Positions 1-6,012 of a stretch of 8,648 bases of DNA are shown here, in pieces (within the stretch, counting starts at the first letter, position 1; each line of letters opens with the position of its first letter). This stretch comes from an uncultured Lachnospiraceae bacterium (lineage in GTDB: Bacteria > Bacillota > Clostridia > Lachnospirales > Lachnospiraceae): the NCBI GenBank assembly GCA_902766655.1, contig CACXEL010000021.1:1-8648 (forward strand), read 5' to 3'. A program made the translations under genes and the position numbers. The notes under the pieces were generated by a model, which saw only the letters and a list, made by a program, of their open reading frames with translations, searched no databases and was not told the origin of the DNA.

Positions 1-1056
1 ATGGTGATCACGCCCTTCATCACCATGCCCATGCTCCGGCTCCTCAACACGCCGGAGACTATCATCGGCTGGTGTGACACCTACCTGAAGATCATCTTCA
101 TCGGCATCCTGGGCTCAGCCTTCTACAACATCATCTGCGGTATCCTGAGGGGACTGGGGGACGCGACGTCGGCTCTCATTTACCTGCTGGTGGCGACGGG
201 CATCAACATAGTCCTGGACTACACCTTCGTGGCCATCCTGGGCATGGGCGTGCCGGGCGTTGCCCTGGCTACGGTCATCGCCCAGTTCTTCTCCGCCATC
301 CTCTGTCTCAGGCGGCTCATGCAGCTGACGGACCTCTTCGACCTCAACTGGGATTACCTGAAGCCGGACGGCAGGTACATGATGGAGCTCATCCGTCTGG
401 GCGTTCCCAGCGGCGTCACCCAGGCCATCTTCTCCCTGTCCGCCATCATCGTCCAGTCCCTGACCAACAGCTTCGGCGAGACCTTCATCGCCGCCAACGT
501 CATCATCATGAGGATCGACGGCTTCGTCATGATGCCGGCCTTCTCCTTCGGATCGGCCATGACTACCTACGCCGGTCAGAACGTCGGCGCGGGCAAGCTG
601 GACCGGGTCCGCCAGGGGGCCAAGGAGGGCACGCTGATCGCCGTGGGGACTTCCGTGGTCCTGACCATTCTGATCCTCCTCTTCGGCCGCTTCCTCATGG
701 GCATCTTCACGAAGACGGAGGAGCTCATCACGCTGAGCTTCAACATGATGAAGATCCTGGTCGTGGGCTACATTGCCATGGAGGTCACCCAGTGTCTCTC
801 AGGAGTCATGCGAGGTGCCGGCGACACGCTGACGCCCATGTGGGTCTCCATGATCACGACGGTCGGGATCCGTATGCCGCTGGCCTACGGAATCGCCTAC
901 CTGACGCGGTCCGCGGAGATGCCCAGGGGCAACAGCGCCTGCATCTTTATCTCCCTCCTCATCTCCTGGGTGCTCGGTGCACTCATGACGGTGACCATGT
1001 ACCACTTCGGGCGATGGAGAAAGACGGCCAGCTTCCGGATGGCTTCGGGGGATTGA
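1..1056 (+). CDS. MATE-family multidrug/Na+ antiporter (5' partial)
   Basis: Inner-membrane transporter of the MATE (MatE) family, which exports cationic drugs or metabolites in exchange for Na+ or H+. The 351 visible residues are almost entirely hydrophobic helices. They contain the paired half-repeat motifs expected of MATE proteins: ILRGLGD (residues 48-54) in the N-lobe and VMRGAGDT (269-276) in the C-lobe, plus AGQNVGAGK (191-199) at the start of the C-lobe cytoplasmic region. Family members are about 450 residues long and the LLNTPE segment normally lies near residue 110, so roughly 90-100 N-terminal residues lie upstream of the window. The ATG at base 1 is therefore probably an internal methionine. 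The stop is TGA at 1054-1056, followed by a hairpin terminator at 1092-1121. The substrate cannot be predicted. Family assignment is firm; the true start is not visible. Confidence 0.93.
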   Translation: MVITPFITMPMLRLLNTPETIIGWCDTYLKIIFIGILGSAFYNIICGILRGLGDATSALIYLLVATGINIVLDYTFVAILGMGVPGVALATVIAQFFSAILCLRRLMQLTDLFDLNWDYLKPDGRYMMELIRLGVPSGVTQAIFSLSAIIVQSLTNSFGETFIAANVIIMRIDGFVMMPAFSFGSAMTTYAGQNVGAGKLDRVRQGAKEGTLIAVGTSVVLTILILLFGRFLMGIFTKTEELITLSFNMMKILVVGYIAMEVTQCLSGVMRGAGDTLTPMWVSMITTVGIRMPLAYGIAYLTRSAEMPRGNSACIFISLLISWVLGALMTVTMYHFGRWRKTASFRMASGD

Positions 1057-1060
1057 CGGT

Positions 1061-1088
1061 TTTACAATCATATAAGCTGTGCTATAAT
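1061..1088 (+). promoter_or_regulatory. Sigma-A-like promoter of the membrane-protein pair
   Basis: TTTACA at 1061-1066 is followed after 16 bases by a perfect TATAAT at 1083-1088. Transcription would start near 1095, about 46 bases before the GTG start at 1141. The -35 box begins 5 bases after the MATE stop codon. Prediction from consensus only. Confidence 0.6.
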
Positions 1089-1091
1089 GAT

Positions 1092-1121
1092 GGGGACTGC
1101 CGGACGGCGGTCCCCGTTTTT
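1092..1121 (+). terminator. Rho-independent terminator of the MATE gene
   Basis: GGGGAC (1092-1097) pairs with GTCCCC (1110-1115). The stem continues inward through a T-G wobble and GCC/GGC to a four-base loop, and is followed by G and five T (1117-1121). It lies 35 bases after the MATE stop. It overlaps the predicted start site of the next promoter, so an RNA starting near 1095 would lack the outer GGG of the left arm and form only a weaker stem. Confidence 0.75.
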
Positions 1122-1127
1122 GCTGAG

Positions 1128-1134
1128 AGGAGGT
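1128..1134 (+). promoter_or_regulatory. Ribosome binding site that sets the GTG start at 1141
   Basis: AGGAGGT lies 6 bases before GTG 1141, an ideal spacing. The in-frame ATG at 1087 lies inside the -10 box and upstream of the terminator hairpin, so it is unlikely to be used. Confidence 0.8.
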
Positions 1135-1140
1135 GCCGTT

Positions 1141-1689
1141 GTGAAAGAAAAGCGAAAAAAGAGGGATTTCCTGCTGGACATCTTTCTGGCGGCGACGGTG
1201 GTGGACACGGTCATCATTTCCATTCTCGTCCTCATCCTGTCGACCATGCTGGCGGTGGCGGTCTTTATGGCCATGGGCCTCTTTCTTCTCTGGACGGGCG
1301 CCCTCGTCTTCCAGATGCTCCTTTATATAGTCAGACTGAGGTTCTACACGGCCGCGGGCTTTCTGGGTGCGGGCATCTTCGCCATGGGCGCGGCGCTGCT
1401 GATGTTTACACTTTTTGTCAGGCTGGTCAAAGCCTACCCGGACGTGATCCGGTTCTTCAAGCACTTTCTGCTCCTGGCGACACCCGACAAGGAGAGCCTG
1501 AGCGGGCAGGTGCTGAGGACCGTGAGGAAGTTCAGGCCCTACATATTTATCATCCTCATTGTGCTTGGCCTGGGCTGCCTCATTCTCTCGGGTCTCTTCG
1601 GCGGACTCTCCCCGGTCGTGACCTTTATCCAGAGAAATTTCAGTTTTAAAGGCCTTTTCACGGTCTATAAGAGGATGCTGGGAAGATGA
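1141..1689 (+). CDS. Small four-helix membrane protein of unknown function
   Basis: I do not recognise a named family. The 182-residue product has a very basic N-terminus (KEKRKKRD, residues 2-9) that should stay in the cytoplasm. About four hydrophobic segments follow, near residues 12-33, 36-63, 71-95 and 133-154. A polar, partly basic loop (about 96-131) separates the third and fourth helices. No catalytic or metal-binding motif stands out. The start is GTG because of the consensus ribosome binding site at 1128-1134. The stop codon overlaps the next start in ATGA (1686-1689), so translation of the two membrane proteins is probably coupled and they may work together or form a complex. That partnership is inferred from gene arrangement only. 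Confidence 0.8.
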   Translation: MKEKRKKRDFLLDIFLAATVVDTVIISILVLILSTMLAVAVFMAMGLFLLWTGALVFQMLLYIVRLRFYTAAGFLGAGIFAMGAALLMFTLFVRLVKAYPDVIRFFKHFLLLATPDKESLSGQVLRTVRKFRPYIFIILIVLGLGCLILSGLFGGLSPVVTFIQRNFSFKGLFTVYKRMLGR

Positions 1690-2516
1690 CACTTCAGAAT
1701 TTTATCGATATCTATCACAATTCGAGCAAGCGGTCCATCATCGTCTATCTGGTGCTGAGGATCCTGACGCTTTTCTGTCTGGTCCGCGAACTCATGCTGG
1801 GTAATTACGGCAATGCCTTCCTGTGCGTGATCACCCTCCTCCTTTTCGCCATCCCCTTTTTCGTCAAGGACAAGCTCTACATCAGTCTTCCGAGCGGGCT
1901 CGAGATCATCATCTTCTGCTTTATCTTTGCGGCGGACATTCTCGGGGAGATCAATAATTTTTACGGGCAGTTCAGGCTCTGGGACACCATGCTCCACACG
2001 CTGAACGGATTCCTGGCGGCCAGCGTCGGCTTCAGCCTGGTGGACCTGCTCAACACCCGCGTGCGGAACTTCCAGCTGGCCCCCGTCTTTGTGGCGATCG
2101 TGGCCTTCTGCTTCTCCATGACGGTGGGCGTGACCTGGGAATTCATGGAGTTCTCGGCGGATACCTTCCTGAAGACCGATGCGCAGAAGGACAGGATCGT
2201 GCGGGACATCTACAGCATCGAGCTGGATCCCAGACGGTCCAACACCGTTGTTCCGGTGCGGGGGATCGACCATACGGTGCTCTACGACAGAGACGGCAAC
2301 GTTCTCATGACGGTGGAGGGCGGTTATCTTGACATCGGTCTCATCGACACCATGAAGGACCTGATCGTCAACATGATCGGCGCCGTCGTCTTCTCGGTAT
2401 TCGGTTATCTCTACATAGCTGACCGTGATCATTACAGGCTGGCTGAGAGTTTCCAGATCGAGCGGCTCAAACGGCCGGAGGAGGACGGGGCGGAAGAGCC
2501 CCTGGATACCGAATAG
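1686..2516 (+). CDS. DUF2238/YjdF-like integral membrane protein
   Basis: A 276-residue membrane protein with about six helices, near residues 18-36, 43-60, 71-88, 101-121, 131-151 and 225-244. Three conserved-looking polar patches lie at or within membrane segments: WDTMLHTLNGF (99-109), WEFMEF (151-156) and LIDTMKD (219-225). These resemble the WD..LH, WE..E and DT..D signatures of DUF2238/YjdF-type inner-membrane proteins, whose function is unknown. Between helices 5 and 6 lies a soluble stretch (about 157-218) that includes a predicted hairpin around LYDRDGNVLMTVEGGYLD. The C-terminal tail (about 246-276) is charged and probably cytoplasmic. The ATG overlaps the previous stop; a GAGG at 1671-1674 is the nearest ribosome binding sequence. 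No terminator follows, so read-through into the sigma factor gene is possible. The family call is from memory of motifs and is moderate. Confidence 0.75.
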   Translation: MTLQNFIDIYHNSSKRSIIVYLVLRILTLFCLVRELMLGNYGNAFLCVITLLLFAIPFFVKDKLYISLPSGLEIIIFCFIFAADILGEINNFYGQFRLWDTMLHTLNGFLAASVGFSLVDLLNTRVRNFQLAPVFVAIVAFCFSMTVGVTWEFMEFSADTFLKTDAQKDRIVRDIYSIELDPRRSNTVVPVRGIDHTVLYDRDGNVLMTVEGGYLDIGLIDTMKDLIVNMIGAVVFSVFGYLYIADRDHYRLAESFQIERLKRPEEDGAEEPLDTE

Positions 2517-2530
2517 TTTTGTAATATCTG

Positions 2531-2561
2531 TGCAACATTTGACGGCCGTTTGGCTGTCTAC
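2531..2561 (+). promoter_or_regulatory. Probable ECF-type (autoregulatory) promoter of the sigma factor gene
   Basis: TGCAACATTT at 2531-2540 has the AAC-containing -35 element typical of ECF sigma promoters. After a 17-base gap from TGCAAC comes CTGTCTAC at 2554-2561, which resembles the CGTC/TGTC-type -10 element. Transcription would start about 30 bases before the ATG at 2596. The spacer contains the perfect palindrome ACGGCCGT (2542-2549). A sigma-A reading (TTGACG at 2539-2544 and TATAGA at 2564-2569, spacing 19) is possible but worse. Autoregulation is inferred from the habit of ECF systems. Confidence 0.55.
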
Positions 2562-2585
2562 ACTATAGAAGGAGAAATCCCGAAC

Positions 2586-2591
2586 AGGTGA
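2586..2591 (+). promoter_or_regulatory. Ribosome binding site for the sigma factor ATG at 2596
   Basis: AGGTGA ends 4 bases before ATG 2596 and matches the distal part of the anti-Shine-Dalgarno complement. A stronger AAGGAG at 2569-2574 is 21 bases away from that ATG, which is too far. Its nearest start is GTG 2588, which opens a frame of only three codons ending in TGA at 2597-2599, overlapping the sigma factor ATG. Confidence 0.45.
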
Positions 2592-2595
2592 AGTC

Positions 2596-3258
2596 ATGAC
2601 AGAAGCATTGAATATGAGATGGGAGCCGGCGGAAGGAATCACCGGCGGACGATCCTTGATACGCGCATTCACGGTCTGGGCAGCGGGTCTTTTCAGGTTG
2701 TCCGTATTTGCCGCGGAGACATCTGAGGCAGCCGATGGAAGCGGTGAGACGACAGCGAAAGCGGAAGGCGCGCTGGCCCATGACGCGGCCAGGGCCATGG
2801 ATGCCTACGGCAACAGCATCCTCCGCCTTTCCTACAGCTACCTCCACAATATGGAGGACGCGGAGGACATTCTCCAGGAGACGCTGATCCGCTACATAAA
2901 GAAGGCGCCTCCCTTTGAAAATGAACGCCACGAGCGGGCCTGGCTCCTCACCGTGGCGGCCAACCTCTCCAAGAACCGGATCAAGTTCAACCGCTTTCGG
3001 GATTACGACGAGCTGAACGAGGAGCTGGTGGCCGAGGACAGGGACGACCTCTCCTTCGTATGGGAGGCCGTGAAGTTCCTGCCTGTCAGGTACAGGGAGG
3101 TCATCCACCTTTTCTATCAGGAAGGCTACGGCAGCGCCGACATAGCAGCCATCCTGGGCCAGAAGGATGCCACCGTCCGGTCCAACCTCAAGCGGGGCCG
3201 GGAGAAGCTGCGGGCCATCCTCGAGGAAGAGTACGATTTTACAGGCGGCGATGAGTGA
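2596..3258 (+). CDS. ECF-family RNA polymerase sigma factor (sigma-70 group 4)
   Basis: Cytoplasmic specificity subunit that directs RNA polymerase to a small regulon, probably on an envelope or stress signal. Region 2 covers about residues 66-130, with YGNSILRLSYSYLHNMEDAEDILQETL (71-97) and the DNA-melting part around RAWLLTVAANLSKNRIK (114-130). Region 4 covers about 152-210; its helix-turn-helix runs from GSADIAAILG to RSNLKRGREKL (179-205). Regions 1 and 3 are absent, as in ECF factors. At 220 residues it is longer than the usual 160-190 because about 60 residues precede region 2, including a hydrophobic stretch (about 21-40) and an Ala/Glu/Thr-rich spacer. The next gene is its likely anti-sigma factor, starting 11 bases later. 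An internal ATG at 2797 (M68) would cut into region 2, so the long form is preferred although its start is uncertain. Confidence 0.92.
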   Translation: MTEALNMRWEPAEGITGGRSLIRAFTVWAAGLFRLSVFAAETSEAADGSGETTAKAEGALAHDAARAMDAYGNSILRLSYSYLHNMEDAEDILQETLIRYIKKAPPFENERHERAWLLTVAANLSKNRIKFNRFRDYDELNEELVAEDRDDLSFVWEAVKFLPVRYREVIHLFYQEGYGSADIAAILGQKDATVRSNLKRGREKLRAILEEEYDFTGGDE

Positions 3259-3260
3259 GG
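3257..3260 (+). promoter_or_regulatory. Ribosome binding site for the anti-sigma ATG at 3270
   Basis: GAGG at 3257-3260 lies 9 bases before ATG 3270 and overlaps the sigma factor stop codon (3256-3258), so the two genes are probably translationally coupled. GTG at 3255 is an in-frame alternative adding five residues, with no good site upstream. Confidence 0.5.
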
Positions 3261-3269
3261 TCTGAGGAT

Positions 3270-4238
3270 ATGAAATACAATGAGATCATGGATAGGATCC
3301 GGGTCGACGAGGCCATGCGCAGCCGGGTGCTGCAGAAGGTCTCAGAAGCTGCGGAGAGTGAGGAAGAGCCGGGTAAGGTTACGGACCTCAGGGGGCGGCT
3401 GACCGTGAAGCGGGTGCTTCCGGTGGCAGCGGCCGCTGCGCTGGTGCTGATCATCGGAAGCGCAGCCGCAAGCGGTGTTTTCTCCCGGAACAATGCGACT
3501 GCTGCGTCGGCGCCTCAGGAGAGCGCGGCGCTGGCAGAGGAGTACGCCATGGATTCCGCGGAGAGTGATGAGATGGCCGCCGAGGCTTATGAGTCTGAGG
3601 CGACTGAAGAGGCTGCTTCCGGAAATGCGGTGGGCAACGCACTGGCAAGCGCAGAGACCGAGGCGGCGGCCGAAGATAAGCCGGAGGCGGAGACCTGGGA
3701 CAAGAGTCTTGAGGAAGGCGAAGAGGAAGCTGCCGATGAGGCGGTGGAGACTCCGGCTGAAGAGGCGGAGGAGATTTCCGGCGGGACTGCGGAGACGGCC
3801 GCAGAAGGCGCGGAGGCCGGGGCGGAAGCGGACGGCGCCGGACCTGCCTCGTCCGAACCGACGGATACACCCGTCCAGGTCGGGACAATAACAGAGCTCA
3901 GCGAGCTGGCAGGTTTTGAGGTCCGGGAGCTGACGAATTTGCCATTCGAATTGACCGCAGTCACCTACTTGTATCAGGCCGGCCAGGGTGCCAGGATCGT
4001 CTATGAAAGCGGCAGTGAGGAGGCCGTCTTCACAATGACCGATGAGGAGGCGCCTGCCACAGAATTCTCCTCCTACGAGGATGTCATGGTCATCCACAGC
4101 GGCGGGCGGGAGATTGCTCTCTGCGGCGCGGACAGGAAGTACACGCTGGCGGTCTGGGAGGCCGACGGTCATGCCTGCTCTCTGGAGCTTTCATCGGCCA
4201 GAAGCCAGTCTGTCTGGAGGAGAATAGGATTCGTGTGA
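3270..4238 (+). CDS. Membrane-anchored anti-sigma factor with DUF4367 domain
   Basis: Probable partner that holds the upstream ECF sigma factor at the membrane. Of 322 residues, 1-48 form a charged cytoplasmic segment opening with MKYNEIMDRIRVDEAMRSRVL, typical of clostridial anti-sigma proteins. One helix (about 49-70) crosses the membrane. Residues 74-200 form a low-complexity extracellular linker; within 81-200 I count 34 Ala, 31 Glu, 7 Asp, 2 Lys and no Arg. Residues about 203-322 resemble DUF4367, with ELAGFEVRELTNLP (212-225), a VTYLY strand (231-235) and YTLAVWEADGHACSLELS (291-308). DUF4367 is found outside the membrane in such proteins and may sense a ligand or stress; the signal is unknown. 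The sigma factor gene ends just upstream and a strong terminator follows. No zinc-binding HxxxCxxC motif is present, so this is not a ZAS-type anti-sigma factor. Confidence 0.82.
   Translation: MKYNEIMDRIRVDEAMRSRVLQKVSEAAESEEEPGKVTDLRGRLTVKRVLPVAAAAALVLIIGSAAASGVFSRNNATAASAPQESAALAEEYAMDSAESDEMAAEAYESEATEEAASGNAVGNALASAETEAAAEDKPEAETWDKSLEEGEEEAADEAVETPAEEAEEISGGTAETAAEGAEAGAEADGAGPASSEPTDTPVQVGTITELSELAGFEVRELTNLPFELTAVTYLYQAGQGARIVYESGSEEAVFTMTDEEAPATEFSSYEDVMVIHSGGREIALCGADRKYTLAVWEADGHACSLELSSARSQSVWRRIGFV
3489..3869 (+). repeat. Low-complexity GAG/GCG-rich tract encoding an acidic linker
   Basis: This stretch of the anti-sigma gene consists largely of Glu (GAG/GAA) and Ala (GCG/GCC/GCT) codons in irregular order. 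It has no exact unit, so it is compositional bias rather than a true tandem repeat. The bias opens long but meaningless reading frames in the other five frames. Confidence 0.7.
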
Positions 4239-4255
4239 AGAATACATGACTGAAC

Positions 4256-4306
4256 GCACAAAAGGCGGCGGTCCTCGTTTCCCTGAGGACCGCCGCCTTT
4301 TTGTGC
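4256..4306. terminator. Bidirectional terminator between convergent operons
   Basis: The left arm (4256-4276: GCACAAAAGGCGGCGG then TCCTC) pairs with the right arm (4285-4306) over 21 base pairs with a single bulged T; the loop is GTTTCCCT. On the + strand a T-run follows the GC-rich core (4298-4302). On the - strand the A-run at 4260-4263 reads as T. It starts 18 bases after the anti-sigma stop and 3 bases beyond the GH43 stop, so it can serve both genes. Confidence 0.92.
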
Positions 4307-4308
4307 AA

Positions 4309-6009
4309 TCAGTCGTTGATGTCGACCGGCGACCGCAGGGTCACCATCTCGAAGAAGTCGAAATCCGCGCATTTTCTGTGGAAGACCTTGTCGGCGCAGG
4401 TGATACCGACCATGGTACCGGTGAACTCGCCGTACTTACAGAATTCATCGGAGAATTTGGTCGTGTCGAAGACCCGGCCGATGTGCTGGTAGTTCTCGCC
4501 GTCCAGGCTATAGGAGAAGCGGGAACGGCGGCCGTCGATGGTCAGGCGGAGCCAGATGGGGGTGTCCGGCACCGGCGTCCGGGTGTTCAGGAACTCGGTG
4601 CGCTCGCCGTTCTCCAGGGACAGGACCGAGATGGCGCTCTGGCCCAGGGAGTCGCTGCGGTACTTGCGGAGGTTGACGTAGTTCATGTTGTCGTAGTATA
4701 AAATGAGGCCCGCGCTCTCCTTGTGGACGGAGGGCGAAAAGTCCATTTTGGTCGTCACCTGAACGTGGACGGAGGTCAGTTTTCTGGCCAGGATGCTCAC
4801 CGAGTTGAGGGAGGTCCTGGACTCCTGGCCCCGCATCCTGAGCCAGCCGGGCCGGCTCGTCAGGTCCACGAAGGTGGAGGGCATGATCCTGGGCGCGTAG
4901 TACCAGGGCGCCAGCAGGGCATTGCCGTGGCAGTCGGGCTGGGCGTTCGCAGGTGCTTCGTCGAAGTCGTCGCGGGCAGGAATCGGCGGATAGACCACCT
5001 CGGGCAGTCCTGTCTCCGGGACCTGGACCTTGGCCATGCAGCTTCCGTCCGCCATGCGGAGCCAGCCGTCTTCGGTCCAGACCATCTTCTGGATGGCGGT
5101 CTCGCGGCCGAGCGTGCAGCGCAGCTCCGGCACGAAGGGCCTGGCTGTCAGGTGTACCAGGTAGGTCTCCGGTCCGATGCCCGGGACGTCGAAGTCGACG
5201 TAGCTGCCGTGGCCTGACTTCTGGAGAATCGACTCGTGATTGTAGTAGCGTGGCTTCAGGTGGTCCCAGTCGGCCCGCTCGTTGGAGTAGCCGGGGACGG
5301 AGGTCACGATCGGATTCGTCGGATCCGGTTCGTAAGGGCCGTAAGGGGAATCGGATCTTGCCATGGTCACGCAGTGGTTGTAGCCGGTGCCGCCTTCGGC
5401 GCACATGAGGTAGTATCTTCCGTTATGTTTGGTCAGATGCGGCGCCTCGATGCAGCCGCGGTCAGTACCGCCCCAGTAGACGCGCCTGGGATAGTCCAGG
5501 ATCCTTTTTTCGACCGGATCGTATTCGGCCACGCAGATGGCGCCGGGCTTCTCGTAGCCGTCGCGGGTCTCCCAGTCCAGGGCGACCACGTATTTTCTGC
5601 CGTCATCGTCGTGGAGGATGGAGGCGTCGAAGCCGTTCGAGTGGAGGTAGACGGGCTCGCTCCAGGGGCCGTGGATATCCTTGGCCGTGATCAGGAAGTT
5701 GTCCACGTCGAAGTAGCGTGCGTTCATGGAGTTCATGACGCCGTAGACCACGTAGAAGAGGTCTTCATTTTCCGAATAGGTCAGGCAGGGGGCCCAGATG
5801 CCCTTGGCGGAGGGCAGCTTGCGCAGATCCGCCTGGTGCATGTCCGTGAGGACGTGGGTGATGAGCTCCCAGTGCTTGAGATCCCGGGAGTGGTAAACGG
5901 GCAGGCCGGGCATCCACTCGAAGGAGGAGACGATCAGGTAAAAATCCTGGCCTTTACGGCAGATACAGGGGTCCGGATTGAAACCGGGAAGAATCGGGTT
6001 TTGAATCAT
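4309..6009 (-). CDS. GH43 glycoside hydrolase, beta-xylosidase/arabinofuranosidase type (XynB-like)
   Basis: Predicted exo-acting enzyme releasing xylose or arabinose from short xylo- or arabino-oligosaccharides. The 566 residues fit the two-domain GH43 subfamily 11/12 type. The N-terminal five-bladed propeller opens with NPILPGFNPDP, giving catalytic base Asp13. Asp128 (NGFDAS) fits the pKa-modulating Asp and Glu188 (GCIEAP) the general acid, all at positions close to those known for the Selenomonas beta-xylosidase. GHGSYV (266-271) and GRETAIQ (301-307) are further family marks. Residues about 345-560 form the C-terminal beta-sandwich (GH43 C2/DUF1349-like) that closes the active site. There is no signal peptide, so it is probably cytoplasmic. 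AGGAG at 6018-6022, inside the end of the GH5 gene, lies 8 bases before the ATG. It is the second gene of the operon, 3 bases after the GH5 stop. The sugar specificity cannot be settled from sequence alone. Confidence 0.93.
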   Translation of the reverse strand: MIQNPILPGFNPDPCICRKGQDFYLIVSSFEWMPGLPVYHSRDLKHWELITHVLTDMHQADLRKLPSAKGIWAPCLTYSENEDLFYVVYGVMNSMNARYFDVDNFLITAKDIHGPWSEPVYLHSNGFDASILHDDDGRKYVVALDWETRDGYEKPGAICVAEYDPVEKRILDYPRRVYWGGTDRGCIEAPHLTKHNGRYYLMCAEGGTGYNHCVTMARSDSPYGPYEPDPTNPIVTSVPGYSNERADWDHLKPRYYNHESILQKSGHGSYVDFDVPGIGPETYLVHLTARPFVPELRCTLGRETAIQKMVWTEDGWLRMADGSCMAKVQVPETGLPEVVYPPIPARDDFDEAPANAQPDCHGNALLAPWYYAPRIMPSTFVDLTSRPGWLRMRGQESRTSLNSVSILARKLTSVHVQVTTKMDFSPSVHKESAGLILYYDNMNYVNLRKYRSDSLGQSAISVLSLENGERTEFLNTRTPVPDTPIWLRLTIDGRRSRFSYSLDGENYQHIGRVFDTTKFSDEFCKYGEFTGTMVGITCADKVFHRKCADFDFFEMVTLRSPVDIND

Positions 6010-6012
6010 AAA

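Noticed and set aside
799..1692. Long open frame on the - strand over the MATE 3' end and first membrane gene
   Set aside because: It is a shadow of two convincing + strand genes. Its product is rich in His, Arg, Glu and Gln with no domain, and it has no ribosome binding site.
2487..2502. GGGGC/GCCCC hairpin near the end of the DUF2238-like gene as a terminator
   Set aside because: The stem is only five pairs, lies inside the coding sequence, and has no T-run directly after it; the nearest T-run is about 14 bases away.
1665..2798. 377-codon open frame on the - strand opposite the DUF2238-like and sigma factor genes
   Set aside because: It runs antisense to clear membrane-protein and sigma-factor coding sequence, has low-complexity charged composition, and crosses a likely promoter region.
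3342..4172. Long - strand and alternate + strand frames in the anti-sigma gene
   Set aside because: They arise from the GAG/GCG-biased linker, which removes stop codons in all frames. The products are Arg/Pro- or Ser-rich with no recognisable fold.
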